This document shows, one piece after another, positions 1 to 12,560 of a DNA stretch of 64,000 nucleotides; within the stretch, counting starts at the first letter, position 1; every line of letters begins with the position of its first letter. Position numbers and translations under genes: made by a program. Where the stretch lies: contig NC_049985.1 of assembly GCF_000003815.2 (NCBI RefSeq), forward strand, positions 13,460,780-13,524,779, written 5' to 3'. Source of the stretch: Branchiostoma floridae (lineage: Eukaryota > Chordata > Leptocardii > Amphioxiformes > Branchiostomatidae). Below the pieces are notes generated by a model. It did not search any database, had not been told where the DNA came from, and saw only the letters and a list, made by a program, of their open reading frames with translations.

Positions 1-381
1 ACATCTTCCATATCTGTGTGTCCCCTAGTTTTTATTGCGATGTTTTAATACACATGCCTGGTGGAAAACCTAAAATCCTGGTTTCACCTCTTCACGCTCG
101 GATGCCCCTGTAATGCTCGGTGCTTTGGGCCTTGCTCGAATAAAAGACTAGAATCTGCACTGCTAATTATTGCCAGTTTTTACCCAGCCATAGTCTACTC
201 ACTGTAATGAGTTGAAAAGTTCAGGACCTAATTTTATAATCGGTGGGAGGTGCAAAGTTTTTACACCTTTGCTTTTCATACTCTGTAATTTCTAAGCACT
301 GTAGGCCTAGTTAACGCTATGTTTTCTGCAATGCGCTATTCTGTATTTGCGTTTCTAAATCAAATAGTTTATTGCTAAGAT

Positions 382-690
382 TCTTTTAACTCAAAGATAG
401 TATTGTCTATGATAATAGATCATCGACCCAACACAGTGTGTTCAGAGGTACTTGAGGTTGTTGTTTACTACTTAAAACATGATTTTGTAAAATTTCATTT
501 CAATATTTGAAAATCTAAAACCACTATCAAACACTGAAATAAAATGTTTTGCAAAATCGTCATCATTTCCCCTTTTGTAATCTGAGTGTTTCAAGTAGTA
601 AACAACAACCTCAAGTACCTATGAACACGTTGAATACAAGATTGGGTCGATGATCTTTTTTGAGACAATATGATCTTTGCGTTCAAGAAA
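382..690. repeat. Long terminal inverted-repeat element (fold-back or MITE-like)
   Basis: The left arm (about 382-475, containing GATCATCGACCCAA and AGGTACTTGAGGTTG) is matched in reverse complement by the right arm (about 594-690, containing CAACCTCAAGTACCT and TTGGGTCGATGATC). The spacer of about 120 bases is AT-rich and has no open frame. Long arms around a short non-coding core are typical of non-autonomous DNA transposons, but no clear target-site duplication was defined, so the family is not assigned. Confidence 0.65.
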
Positions 691-3010
691 TGTTAGAAGA
701 AAACAGTATGTGAAAACAAACGAATGGACGTCAATGTGGATAAAATGTAATATGATGTTCCACCGCAGTTATGATAATGTGTATGTATCGCGTATGTAGC
801 AAAACATTTGGAACGGCGCCTAGATCTTACTGTTATATAATCTCACCTGTAACTTTCAAGCTGGCAAATATTTGACATGTTAGTCAGTTGCTTGTTTAGT
901 TCTGTAATGAGTTGTTTCTATTGTTGTCATTTTTTCCTGTTCTAAGGGAGTAGGGGTATGGACCAGGAACTCCCCGGTTTTGTAAGGAAAAGTAACGTCT
1001 TCTTATATCTCGCCATATAAGTTATAACACCAAGAAGACTTTTTCATTTAAACATTTTTAATAACATCAAGTATTCTAATAACATCAAACTTATACTGAA
1101 GTATCACAAACCAATCTAACCAAGGCAAGAGGAGACCGACAATGATACTGAAGAATCCCAGAGGAATATTTTATTGTCACGTCACATGTTTTAAGCAAGC
1201 CTTTTTTCGTACAAAATGTTTGTGCAGACATTCGTACACAATTTCCACAAAATATTTTCGACAAAATATCACCACATATGATAACTCGTACGAAATGGAA
1301 AGATATCTAATATTATTATACTAATAGAAGAAACCCAATCAACTTAGTTCTGTTCCGTACTAGTCCCAAGAGTAGGTAGCTATGGGTTTCCTACGGTGAT
1401 TCTTTGGTTTGAACCACGGCTCTATGACTATGTCGCCACCAGCCCCGCTACAGCACATGCAGGACTGGCGGTCGGCCTTGGAGCTCACGTAATATTACTC
1501 CGAACGTTGCTGTTTCTGGGATAGATACAGACCTTTTAGAAAGATGATCTAACATTTTCTTTTCGGTTGATGGGATTGTCGACTTTATGTAACAAGGACG
1601 TCCTTGGATGTAATCAAGCGGAGTATCGAGGAAACGAGCTGAGAGTCTCGCATTTGGCAAGGTCATTTTTATTAGTCGTAGACTTGGAAATGGGCAGGTA
1701 TTGAGCCTAGTATATATGCTAGCTCTCCGCCGTTGAGTGGCTATATCTGTTCCCGCTAACTCCGTACCGTCTGTCATTTACACAACATCCCACCGCGGGA
1801 GCTGCGAGCTAAAGCTACCGCGGCAAAAGCCATTTTCTCGCTTTTCCCTGGAGCTTTTCCCGCCATTTCGCGCGGGTCGCAAACGGGTCAGGAATATTAG
1901 CGGAGGTATGAAGAGTGTGGAACACAGGCGTCATCTCCTCTAGCTCTCCAATAACGCTTACTCGTTTATTTTCACCTTAAGTAGGGTTTCGGTGTGATCA
2001 TTTAGGTGGCCATTAAGCACCCATCCATCTATGGACGGAGCGCGGAGAGAGGCAGGGCGTATTTACCCCTTATCCAGGCTACACAGGATGGGCTATACAA
2101 GCCACATCACTCAATATTACATCTACATCCACCGTCAGCAGGCTGGATGGTAATAGTATCCAGCGTTACACAGTCAAATCTATTTCTGATAACGCCTTCT
2201 CCTAATCTTAAACGAAAGAACCACACCAAACGATACGAAAGACAAAGTATGTGGTTTGCTTCTAAGACAGACAGAAATACAATGTAACATTCTTTTACTC
2301 TCCGATTGAGCTTTATTTCTGTTTCACCTGTTTTTATGACACAATTATGTCGTTATGTTGTTCCACCTGTTATTATTCTATATTCTATATGCTTGATTTT
2401 TTTCAGATTATGATATCACAAATATCTGTGTACCTTTTTGTTTATACCTAGGTCTTAGTATTTGTAACAAAAGTTAACATCCACTTTGCATATTTTAGCA
2501 AAGATTATACCATCGTATTTACATTCGTTATATTGCCATATGACAATAGACAGGTGTATCATCGATATAATTTCATCATTGGTATGTTCCGATCATAAAT
2601 GTTTCCGTTTTGTCAATACCAAGTCGCTAGTGGTAAACCTTATGTGGTTTACACTGACGTTTCTGAACATGGTCGACCTGCTCTACTTCCCGTATATAGT
2701 CAAACCCTGTTGGCTTCCGTTTGGTATGAATGATCTGTCGTGATTGTTGTGGAAAATTTCTCTGACCACAGCTCGACATGTAAACAAGTCGTAATAAATA
2801 ATCCAGTGTTGATCACACAAAGATCACCACGTTTGATCCTTTGTAACTCCGAACAAATATTTATAGATATCGGGAGGGTGGCTAGTTCTGTATTATTCAC
2901 ATACCTGTCAGTCATCGGCGTCTGAGTATTTGAAGTGGGTATTTTTTGTTCCAACATTCATGTCTCCAGAGTCCAGACGGAGACTGAATTGTTTTGAGTG
3001 GTGGTGTGAT

Positions 3011-3068
3011 GATTATACATTGTCGCCGAATGGTGTGCTGATTATACATTGTCGTCGAATCGTGTGCT
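3011..3068. repeat. 29-bp tandem duplication, two copies
   Basis: Two adjacent copies beginning GATTATACATTGTCG start at 3011 and 3040 and differ at only a few positions. This is a simple local duplication with no sign of function. Confidence 0.75.
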
Positions 3069-4936
3069 GGTATCTGGCTTGGATCAACGGGCGCTTAAAC
3101 GTTGTCCATGCTATATCGGGAAGCAATAAAGGGATAGATTCAGTTTCCAAGGGACCAGGGCACTTAACGGTCTCACTTGTACCCCATTGCCTTGAATTTT
3201 TAATGCCGCCATTTCCTGGACCCATCATCGCGTGTTTCCCTAAACTGCCCTCATCTCACCTTTTTGTTAGACCTACTCAGATAGAAAATTGGACGGATTT
3301 TTCGGCGTGCTGTTGAGCTTCGAATTTGATCCTTTGCACGTCATATTTCATTTCCAGCGTACCGTGCGTTTTACACTCATTCTTTCCTGTAGCTTACCGT
3401 GAAACAACGGGACTTATAAAACCATGTGTCTAATCACTGACACCGCAAGACGTCTGGACGTGGACTTGGGCTAAGGGATATTCCCTCTCAGCACGTCTTG
3501 GGGATATCTTATCCCGGTGGCCGCTAACTTTGAAACTCCATCTACACAGCAAACTGTCTGTAGCTTGTAAACACTGTAATGATTGAGTTTGTATGTGACT
3601 CAACATTGTCATAAAGGGGCAAGGCAATTTAGGCCAAGCTTGCTAGAATGAAATATTTATCCAGACCGTTTTCGTCGCCAATTGATAGCGATATGGCGGC
3701 CATGAATTATTCGGGACCAGCTGGGGGCAATGTGGACACTGTTGCCGGCGATGGCACGTCCCAACGAACGGCGCCGAAATTAGAATTTAGATTGTAGAGA
3801 TGAACATTTGATCAAAGCTGCGGTATCATTCGTTTTTGTGTGGCGGAAAAAATCTCATCATGCCCGCCATGTTACCGTCATACTTACGTCCCAGATCGGC
3901 GATTTTCAATCACATTAAGGGAACATTAGGACACATTTTCCCGCCATTTACCCGCGATCTATCGTCTGCAAGCGATACACCAATTTCCCTCCCAATTTCA
4001 TTTTCCTCCAGAAATGAGAATTTGTGTAAATACAAATTCTATTTACGCAGGCTGTCTCGTAGCGGTGTGCGTGTGTTACCCCATCGGTACCTTTGCACTA
4101 CCGTGATATGTATCTCTCATCGAAATTTTCACGCTAGGGGGCAAGAACTTAATGACAGCCATGCCATTGTCCGTGTTTTAATTTCCACGAGTGTTGCGTA
4201 AATGTTTTATGAAGGTGTTTTAATTTTGCCACCATTTACAAATGCATGCTCCCAGCCTGTTCGAGCGCACCCGACAAGATGTTTACATGTTAGCAATTCA
4301 TACACGGCTCCCTTTCAAGTCTCTGGTAGAGAAACGCCGACTTGATCTTATACGCGAAGATTGTATCAATATTTAAACAGTTCTTTCTTTACAATTACTC
4401 GGTCCGTTTCAGTTTTACTGTACGATTTTATACCATTTTGGTTTTAGTGTGTACGCAAACCGAAGGCGACGATGTGCCACACAATGCGGTGTTTGTTAAC
4501 TGCATTGTTCCTGCGAAAAGAACAACAAATTGCGCGTGCGGAAGCCAATTTTGCACACGTTTACACCTCTCCCTTTTAAAACAAACCATCCTCAACAATC
4601 ACAGAGGTGAGGATAATGATTTACATGTCTGAGAGGTGCTTATAGAGTTAGGAGTTGAAAGAGGATGCCTGCGGTTTGTTACGTTTGACACGGCGAAACA
4701 GGGCGGCTCGCATGTACCCTCGAACCGGCGTGGTATCAGAGGTTCTCCCATACACTTGCATGTCCCCCTTTATCCTACGGAATCCCCTATGTTTATTTTT
4801 ACACAGGTCTAGACTTCATGATGACTTGCTAAACTCGAAATATGATAGTAAAGATTGAAACAAACTGCAATTTTTCTTTTAAATAAGGACTCGGGCACGA
4901 AATATTTCTGTGTACTTTGTAATTGTCACTTCCATG

Positions 4937-4942
4937 TTTATT
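4937..4942 (-). terminator. Possible poly(A) signal of Mab21l
   Basis: TTTATT on the plus strand reads AATAAA on the minus strand, 547 bases beyond the Mab21l stop codon. It is one of several such hexamers in AT-rich DNA, so the assignment is weak. Confidence 0.25.
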
Positions 4943-5488
4943 TAGCTTTACTCTCGGAGATTTGTCAAAGGTATCGCATGCTCACTTATAATTAAATTAT
5001 AATGGTTTTATAGCAACACATTGACTTCTTTGAGAAGATAGTAGCATCTCCGAATATTTTTTTGGCCGATACATATCTCGGTTTGTATAAGTAATACTTG
5101 TATTTCTTCTGGAGTTGCACATATTTTACGTCTCTCTTCCTTCGGAGACGACATTTTGAATCTACTGTCTACTACACGAACTTGACACGTCGTCTAAAGT
5201 ATGGGAATTCACGTTAAAATGTTACAATTCTGTGGCAAAGGACAGGAATGATCTAAACGGACACTAGTTTCCTTTTTCTACCTAACGATACACAACGATT
5301 AGACAGTTTGGACCTTGTAAACATTGTATCTGAAGTCGCAGGTAAGGGTACATTGTGACAAAGTCATACAGTTCAAATGTACATACATGACGGGGTTGCT
5401 TGCTTCACTCTACATGGATACTCCTTTTCCAGAATGAATACACAGAGTCAAGGAGGAGAAGCTTTACCTAGTGTCTCGGCCGGTAGTG

Positions 5489-6568
5489 TCAGAGTTTTTC
5501 TAGGCTCTTGGGGTTTGTGAGGATCTCCCGCGCTAGTCTCCATGTCTGTTTGGCGGCGTTCTCTAGCGCGGACGGCGCCTTCCCGTGGAACAGGTCCACG
5601 TTGGGCAAGAAGTAGTGGGGACACTTCCGGCATTGCAGACACGAGATGAGCTGCAGTAGTATCCCGTTCAGGCGGTCGCCCAAGCACGTTTCGTCCCAGT
5701 CTATCTCGCGTGGGTGCTTCTCACATTCGTACAACACCATAGTTTTCATGTGGTAACTATTCAGGGGGTTCCCGGGTAGGTCCAAGTGTCTGTCGCGCAG
5801 AGTCTTGAGGATACTGAGACACCTTCTACGACAACCCCCGAGCAGGAGCTTGTCTTCCGCCTGGTTGAAGCACAAGACCCAGGCGTCGCTTTCCATAGAG
5901 GACTGCTTCCCTTGCAGCGCGTAGCACTCTTTGGATAGTAGGTCGAAACCTTCGGCTTTCACCTCGGCGACTAGGTTAGGGCCCGGCCAACCGATTTGTG
6001 GCATGGGCCAGTGCGACGCGCTGCGAGGCCAAATGCCCTGGCACTTGAAAGCAGTCGTGATCTGCACGACATAGCGCTCCCGAATACGTAGCTTTACTTC
6101 CGAGGTGTCAGGGATCATTTTGACAATGTCTCGATAGCTACATTTGTCGCAGGCCTGTGCCACAAGAGTCTGAAAGCGACTACGGATCTTACGGGCCGAG
6201 AGGTAACCAGAAGCCGTGATGAATTCGACCCAGAGAGACATGGAGCGCTTACGGCCGTCGGACAACTTGAGCACCGCGCAGCCCGGGATAGTCCCGTCGT
6301 CCACGAAGTTGAAGACCCCCATCTGGTTGAGGTACAGCACCACTTCGAACTCCGTCGGCGATAAGACCTCGAGCCCGTCGAACCGCCCGTCCACCTCGCA
6401 CAAGGAACTGATGAACCGCGGTTCCTGCACTTCCACTTCCTTAAGAACATCCTGGACTACCTTACACACTTCTCGGATCGTCTTTGCTATGGCGGACTTT
6501 CGCGACTGACATTTCTCCTGTACGTACTTGTTCAGCTGGTACAGGAGCTTGGACTGTGCGGCCATCAT
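5489..6568 (-). CDS. Mab21l: Mab-21-like protein (MAB21L1/MAB21L2 pro-orthologue), single exon
   Basis: Uninterrupted 359-codon reading frame. Vertebrate MAB21L1 and MAB21L2 are also 359 residues, so the start is placed at the second in-frame ATG (6566-6568, protein begins MMAAQSKLLYQLNKY) rather than the upstream ATG at 6637, which would add 23 unrelated residues. The first of the paired ATGs has G at -3. Near-invariant family segments are visible: TIREVCKVVQDVLKEVEVQE, SPTEFEVVLYLNQMGVFNFV, RKRSMSLWVEFITASGYLSA, and the C-terminal AAKQTWRLAREILTNPKSLE. The family has the nucleotidyltransferase-like fold shared with cGAS followed by a helical domain. In animals it acts in eye, neural and axial patterning, and its biochemical activity is uncertain. 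The gene lies antisense to the Nbea/Lrba exons at 35305-46383, the arrangement seen for vertebrate MAB21L1 in NBEA and MAB21L2 in LRBA. Confidence 0.97.
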   Translation of the reverse strand: MMAAQSKLLYQLNKYVQEKCQSRKSAIAKTIREVCKVVQDVLKEVEVQEPRFISSLCEVDGRFDGLEVLSPTEFEVVLYLNQMGVFNFVDDGTIPGCAVLKLSDGRKRSMSLWVEFITASGYLSARKIRSRFQTLVAQACDKCSYRDIVKMIPDTSEVKLRIRERYVVQITTAFKCQGIWPRSASHWPMPQIGWPGPNLVAEVKAEGFDLLSKECYALQGKQSSMESDAWVLCFNQAEDKLLLGGCRRRCLSILKTLRDRHLDLPGNPLNSYHMKTMVLYECEKHPREIDWDETCLGDRLNGILLQLISCLQCRKCPHYFLPNVDLFHGKAPSALENAAKQTWRLAREILTNPKSLEKL

Positions 6569-8520
6569 GACTGCGACCGCTCGCTGCTCCGTACCGGACC
6601 GGGACTTGTGGCGCTGAGGCTCGGGGGCCGGGGGCACTAGCTCCGCTGTCTGAGTCCAGATGTGCTTTGTATGAACATCAGCTACAAACTGAGGTGGTTC
6701 CAGGCGATTTCCCGGTCAATATCTTCCAGGCCTCGCGGCACGGGGCACTTCGCGCTCTGTTTATCTTTCAAACATCCTTAAGAAATATGTCAACAAAAAC
6801 AAGCTATCGCGGCACGCCATCCACACAATTATACCTGTCAGTCGTCCGCCGGCGAAGTGTTAATTATGGAGCTAAGTATTCCGCGACGACCAATCACAGC
6901 GCTGCTGCCTGCTCATTTGCCAGACGTTATCTTCTTAATTAGCAATAATTTTATTACTCCGGCGACAGGACTCCTCCTAAGGGGGGTGGGAGTATGTGAC
7001 GTAGAAGAAGGGGTGGCGTTAGTTGGGTTAAAAAAATCCCCGCGTATTTTCCTGACCAAACTCGCTCATCCATTGCCTCATTCAGGCTGTTCATTGGGGC
7101 GATCGAACATTGCGTATTCCCGCCTTTTGTCAGAGCGCATGACATTCTGACAGTATGCATACGTACGGGCTAATACATATGCAGACGCGGTAACTAGTAG
7201 CAGAACCCTATCACTATTACCAGCTTAAACATGTACAGCAGGCTCGCCAGTTCTGTTATTTTAGCTGATCCTATTACGACTCGGCGAGCACCTCCGTGTT
7301 TATATTTCGTGGTGGGCAAGGGCTTCTGAAGCGCGCGCTTCACACCCAGAAGTGTTTACTTGTTTGGCTTGTCGATGGGGAACACTCCACGCAGTTAACG
7401 TGTAAACGATATAGCCGACGACATGTCCGATTAGTCCTTCAGCGCATCAAGCGTAAACAGGGAACGAAAAGCGAAAGTATGAAACACACTTGGCTCCATG
7501 CGTCCCTAGGGACCCCCACGCCCGGATTGGTGATGGCTGATTGATAACCTTGAGTACTGATTGGTCTGGCCGCCCGAGATCATACTGTTCCACACGGTAC
7601 GATGCGGGCAGGTCTCTGAAATGTTTCCCAAGACGACGTTTCCCCCGGCGGAGCTGGCTTCTATCAAAGACGGGACGCAGACATGCGCCGCGCGGGCCAG
7701 GCCACTCCATCACCGCGCGCGCGCCGGGGGATGAAGGGACGAGAACATGATGAAAAGCGGGTCGTGGCGGGCTCTTAGAACTCGTCTTCTCAGGGGTCCG
7801 ACGCGGGCTGCGTAGTTTCTGCGGTACCTGATTCCGAGGCGACAGACTAGTCCTGCCCAGATCTGCAGGTTGTTTCCTACAGGGAGGGTTATATGGTTCT
7901 GATTTAGCTGTCACATTCCTCGTGGAAAAAATTTTGCGAGGCGAGACTCTCGTCTGGGCTTATCTCACCTCGTATCTCAGGCGAGTAGCGCAGTGGGGGC
8001 TCGAGTTCGCCCTTATCAGAACATGTCTGTTCTTAATATCGATAAAAGTTCATTAAACCAACGCCTTAATAGCTGCTGCTGATGACGTCCTTACATCTTA
8101 CCAAGTACCCTATAAATCTCGGCTTTTATTGGGCTTCACGTCTAGTGCGTCAGTGCGGGACGGCCTCTGACCCGGCCCCGAGCCTGGACGCTCCGCCCGA
8201 CGTAAGTAACCGACACGGCCCTCGGCGTCGTGGTCCCTCCGCTTCGGCCAGTCCCCCGAAGCCGTCAATCTCACTCAGCCTTGTGGAGGTAATTAATGCC
8301 TTATCTTCACGGTCCGAACACTTGCCCCGTCCCCCCATTTTGTCTTGGGTACTCAACAAGTACCGTGCAGCCGCCCTATCAAAACAGTCGGCGGGTTAGT
8401 GGATTCTCAAGTCCCGGAGAAGACGTCGCCTCCTTGGACAAAGTCGGGACCGCTTCAGACGATGTCGGCAGATCCTTAGGGTCTGTAGATCGGTTTAAAG
8501 GGTAGACAGCAGGTCACAGA
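6569..8520 (-). promoter_or_regulatory. CpG-rich 5' flank and probable promoter region of Mab21l
   Basis: The two kilobases upstream of the Mab21l start are clearly richer in G+C and CpG than the DNA around them, especially 6569-6760, 7300-7900 and 8150-8480. Motifs include CCAAT on the plus strand near 6889, reverse CCAAT (ATTGG) near 7516 and 7558, and a perfect 16-bp palindrome TGAAGCGCGCGCTTCA at 7328-7343. There is no TATA box at an obvious place. Open frames here, such as 7447-7914 on the minus strand, look like chance products of CpG-rich DNA. The transcription start cannot be fixed from sequence alone. Confidence 0.45.
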
Positions 8521-11500
8521 CCTTTATCTTCCTCTTACAATTATGTGTCTCTTGATTAAGGAATGTCAAGTCGCCCACAACCATCACCAAAGAGACCGAC
8601 AGTTTAGATTAATACTTCGGATTCCTCTTTGAAGCTGCGTCACAGATAAGGAGACACAGTATCAACCATTGTGCCAACTGTGCCTTACTTGGCACTGTCA
8701 CTTGCTAACAAGCCCAAACTAGGCTCTCTCCGGAAAATGTGGTGCCTTATTGGGATGGGACTCTCCAGGTAGTATCGTGTGCCCACACTGGCGTCTTGAA
8801 GGCTCAGTTTTGACACCTTTGATGATCCACAGTCAAAAGTCTAGGGGCTCAAGCCAAAACAAGGTCTGCGCTGCCTTTCATGTTCAAGTGCTCCGTGATC
8901 AAGTGAGATTAGAGCCTGTGCCCTTTGGTTCCCTGTGTAACCTTGCTGTGTGCCTGAAGCATGCTATGGTTGGGATGACTTTAACTACCAATCTGGACCT
9001 GCCTATCAGTGTGTTAATGGGGTAGTCATATTTCCTACTCCAAGAACTCTGCCTGTCCTGGACAAACAGAATAGACTAGTATATTCATAAGGGCTACACC
9101 CGATATCAAAATACCCTGATCAAAATTGATGATAAAGGGATGGATAGAATTTGGGGCAGTCAAGGGTCAGAGAGGGTGTTTTAGAAAACCTGAGGCAAAG
9201 AGTGATACGGATTATGGACTTAAAAATAAAACATTTCAGCTACATGGAAAATGATATAACACAGTTTGTCACAATATATCACACATCCTACCAGTATCTA
9301 AAAATGAAAAAAGGAACACATTTTTTTCTGAACTAATTAACCAAACAGGAAAGTGAGCTAACCTTCGGAGCTTTGTCATATTGAAAATCGCACTGAGTCG
9401 TTTTGGAACCTGGCATTTTATTAAATAATGGAACCTGGAAATGATTATATATTGTTTATTCTAAAGCATGCTGTGAACATAATGTATGTATGGTTAACAT
9501 TGCAGAAGGGGTCACAGAATTTCTGTAACAGAACTAGGGGTTCATAATTTCTATAACACTATTATTTAAACAGAACAAGGGAATAAAACACAACAAGGGG
9601 TTACATTATTTCTGTATTACAGAAGTTAGTCATATTGAACAAAGTTATTGAATGCTTACAATCTGTACCAGTATGTCAGGGTAGGTAGGGAATGATGATT
9701 GTGATCTTGAACAAATTGAAAAGGGAACTCAACGTCCCTGACATCCAGTTCCTGCCAGATACGTGTTCAGTACTACATGTAGTATGACATTTGGTTTAAT
9801 TGGAGGCACTCTGATGGGAGACCAGGCAAAGCAAAGGGACAAGGTTGGGGAGATAACGATAACTCTACAGACTAGTCAAGAACTCTTGAGACTCAGGAGA
9901 GGTGAAGGAGGGCAGAGAAAAGGAAGGCTTGATGGCCGAGATAATTGACATTAGATTGGAGTGGGAAGGGAACAAAGAATTTTGATAGCGAAAAGAAATG
10001 TACATTTGTTTATTTATTTATTTATTTATTTATTGATCTTTAGGGTAGTCCCTTCAGTTAACGTGGTAACTGATTTCCAAGGGAGCCCTATAACAATAAT
10101 AATAACTCAAAGTACAAAAGATAACTACAAACATAGGATTGAACATAACAAAGCAATAATCCAATTTCGGGTGAATTTGTTAATTTCACTTAATTAATCT
10201 ATTTACACATCGTAAAGTAAGATGTTAGGCACCTTTGACTACTTGGCATATGTTCAATGCTAATGGGATGATTATTGAGATGGATATTGTAATTTTTCTA
10301 TGTTGTATACTGGAACAAGTCTGAGGTGTGAATGTTTTCTTCTACAAATATTTAAAACAATGCTGAGATTTTTCTGGCATGATGACAATGTTTTGGCTGG
10401 CAAAAAGATGATGTACAATGTACAACTGTATACAAAATATACAGAAGAGAATGCTTTTCTAATTGTTGCAGTATTTGACAAAGCAGAGCGTGTCTAACAC
10501 CTGTGCATTTGTGCTAAGCCGATGCCAACACTTCCACAAACAAGAGAAAATTACAGAAAGAACCATCTGTCTGTGGTGATGCACCCCTGTGAGAAAACAA
10601 CCACTTTGTCCGGCCACACTTTCATGGAGAGGCAGTGGTCCTCATTACAAGGAGGAGTGCAGTGAGCTAGAAAATGGTGATGATTCAGGAGACCCTTCCT
10701 ATGGGAGTGACACCACACTTGCCAGCAGTCCTGTTTAGTAGGGGAACAAATGGGCATTGTTCCGCCCATAATTTGGGACAGAGGAACCAGCTCATTTGTG
10801 GTGCTCCCCATTGTGGGTAGGCACACTACCACACTAGACCTATGGTAGACATATGCCAATCTGTGATGATTACTTTTTTCTGCAAAATACACATTTGCAC
10901 ACATTGCTGAACAAAAGGAGTACACTAAACCTAAAAAGGTGTACCTCTTAAAATGCACTAAATGTGATCCATTGAAATGTCACTGCATTTTCCTGATTGA
11001 TGAGAACAATTTGCAAAGAGCATCTCATCATTATGATTTCGTGGTGCTTGATTGACATCTGTGATAAACACTATATTTGATACAATTACAAAAGGACACA
11101 TTTACATATTTCCCAGATGCCGAGTGGAGACAATATTTTGTGGAACTGTTGCAGTCTGTATCTAATGATATAATGGGGCTATCTGAGTGATTAGGGTTTG
11201 TTGTGGAGTTAAACAGTGCCCAGCAGGGGAGGGGGGCACATTGCCCCTCACAGGTGGTCATGCCAACACCTGTCCACACTCCCACAGACCTTCTCTCCAA
11301 GCAGATGTAGCTAGTTTTGAGCAAGACTCCATAGGTTGGTAGAAAAACCTTTCAGAGTTTGTTAGTAACTGTACTCTGCCTGCATAACTCCTTAGGCATT
11401 TTTATTCTGTCAATTCTGTTCTTCCATCAACCTATGGCATCTGGTAGACAGTTTGCATTTTTCTGAAGGAGTTTTGGTCCTTTTTCTGGATACTCATAAA

Positions 11501-12560
11501 GCAATATTTTTTTTACTATTCCAATGAGTATTTTACTTTTGCCTACAACCTGTAACTACAGCATTACTTTTATGGTTTGTATATCTTTTTTATATTTTTT
11601 TATGATCTAAGCTATGACTCATAAGAGCATTTGTGGGAGTCAACTACAGTATCACGTTTACACCTGGCTTTGTAAAGTTTTATTTTCATAATTACATTGT
11701 TATCCAATGTACCACACATTTGATAGCATGTGTCTACCTTGTACTGGTATTCACCTGTCTTACATGTCCTTCTCTGCTTCCCACACAATATAATTGATGG
11801 TTTGGGTCTGATGTGAAATGGCCTGTGAAGCTTGGTGGAGGACAAATGTGGTTAGAAATCCACCATGCATACATTAGTGTGGACAGCCATGGCTTGTAAC
11901 TACATCTGCATAACACATATCATAATCACGTTACAAATATGTCATCAGTGATAATGGTTTCCAGATAGGCATCAGGCAATGTCATGTAGTGCAGCTGCTC
12001 TTAAGGACAATTTTGGGAGGTATGCTCAATATTATTATGCACAAAAACCCATACTGATTCCCCATTTTTGCATAAACCATCATTGCTCATGTTACCTGGT
12101 GACAGGTACTTGTGTTCAGTCGAAGGATTGATGTAAGGGCCATTATATATAAGGCCGTAAGCTTATCTTGGACGAATATGTGAATGGGTTGTAGCTTGTA
12201 TGTATTGTGTGACATGACTTGTTGCAAGCAAAAGTATTACAAAAACTGTATATGTCTTAGGTTTGTGCATGCCTCTATGTACATAGATTACACTGTTTAC
12301 ACACACACACACCAGGGAAGATGCTGTACTTCAATTCAAAAGAAACCAAGGGTATTCGCAAGCAAGAATTTGCATAGGATATGGTTGTCAATCCAGATGG
12401 AGCCATGATGACTCTTGATATGTTGTCAAGAGTGTACTCAGTGCACCATAAGTGCTTTGCAAACATGACTCCCATGCAGTCTCGACCTGTAGCTCAAACC
12501 GAAAAGCTCCAGCCGCTCTGCAAATGGCCTTCCTGGTACCATTGCGGTCGGCTCTTACGC
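8521..12560. other. Intronic sequence without recognised genes
   Basis: AT-rich, mostly unique sequence with a short (TTTA)n tract near 10009-10034 and a short (AC)n tract near 12299. A 135-codon minus-strand open frame at 10551-10958 resembles no family I know and has no coding character. Nothing else is seen. Confidence 0.5.

Larger units (their letters stand above)
1..5488. other. Non-coding 5' part of the window: inferred Nbea/Lrba intron downstream of Mab21l
   Basis: No convincing coding exon is seen on either strand. The short open frames lack family resemblance and splice signals. It contains an inverted-repeat element near 382-690, a 29-bp tandem duplication at 3011-3068 (two near-identical copies carrying GATTATACATTGTCG), and otherwise unique AT-rich sequence. 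The part just below 5489 would be the 3' UTR of the minus-strand Mab21l gene. A reverse-strand AATAAA lies at 4937-4942 and is a possible poly(A) signal about 550 bases past the stop. Calling it intron is inference from the partial Nbea gene further right. Confidence 0.5.

Noticed and set aside
6115-6509. Other-frame reading frames over Mab21l
   Set aside because: Shadows of the highly conserved Mab21l coding sequence.
7447-7914. 155-codon minus-strand frame upstream of Mab21l
   Set aside because: CpG-rich promoter-type DNA has few stops; no known domain or conserved pattern.
10551-10958. 135-codon minus-strand frame
   Set aside because: No recognisable family and no splice context; likely chance, though an old repeat is possible.
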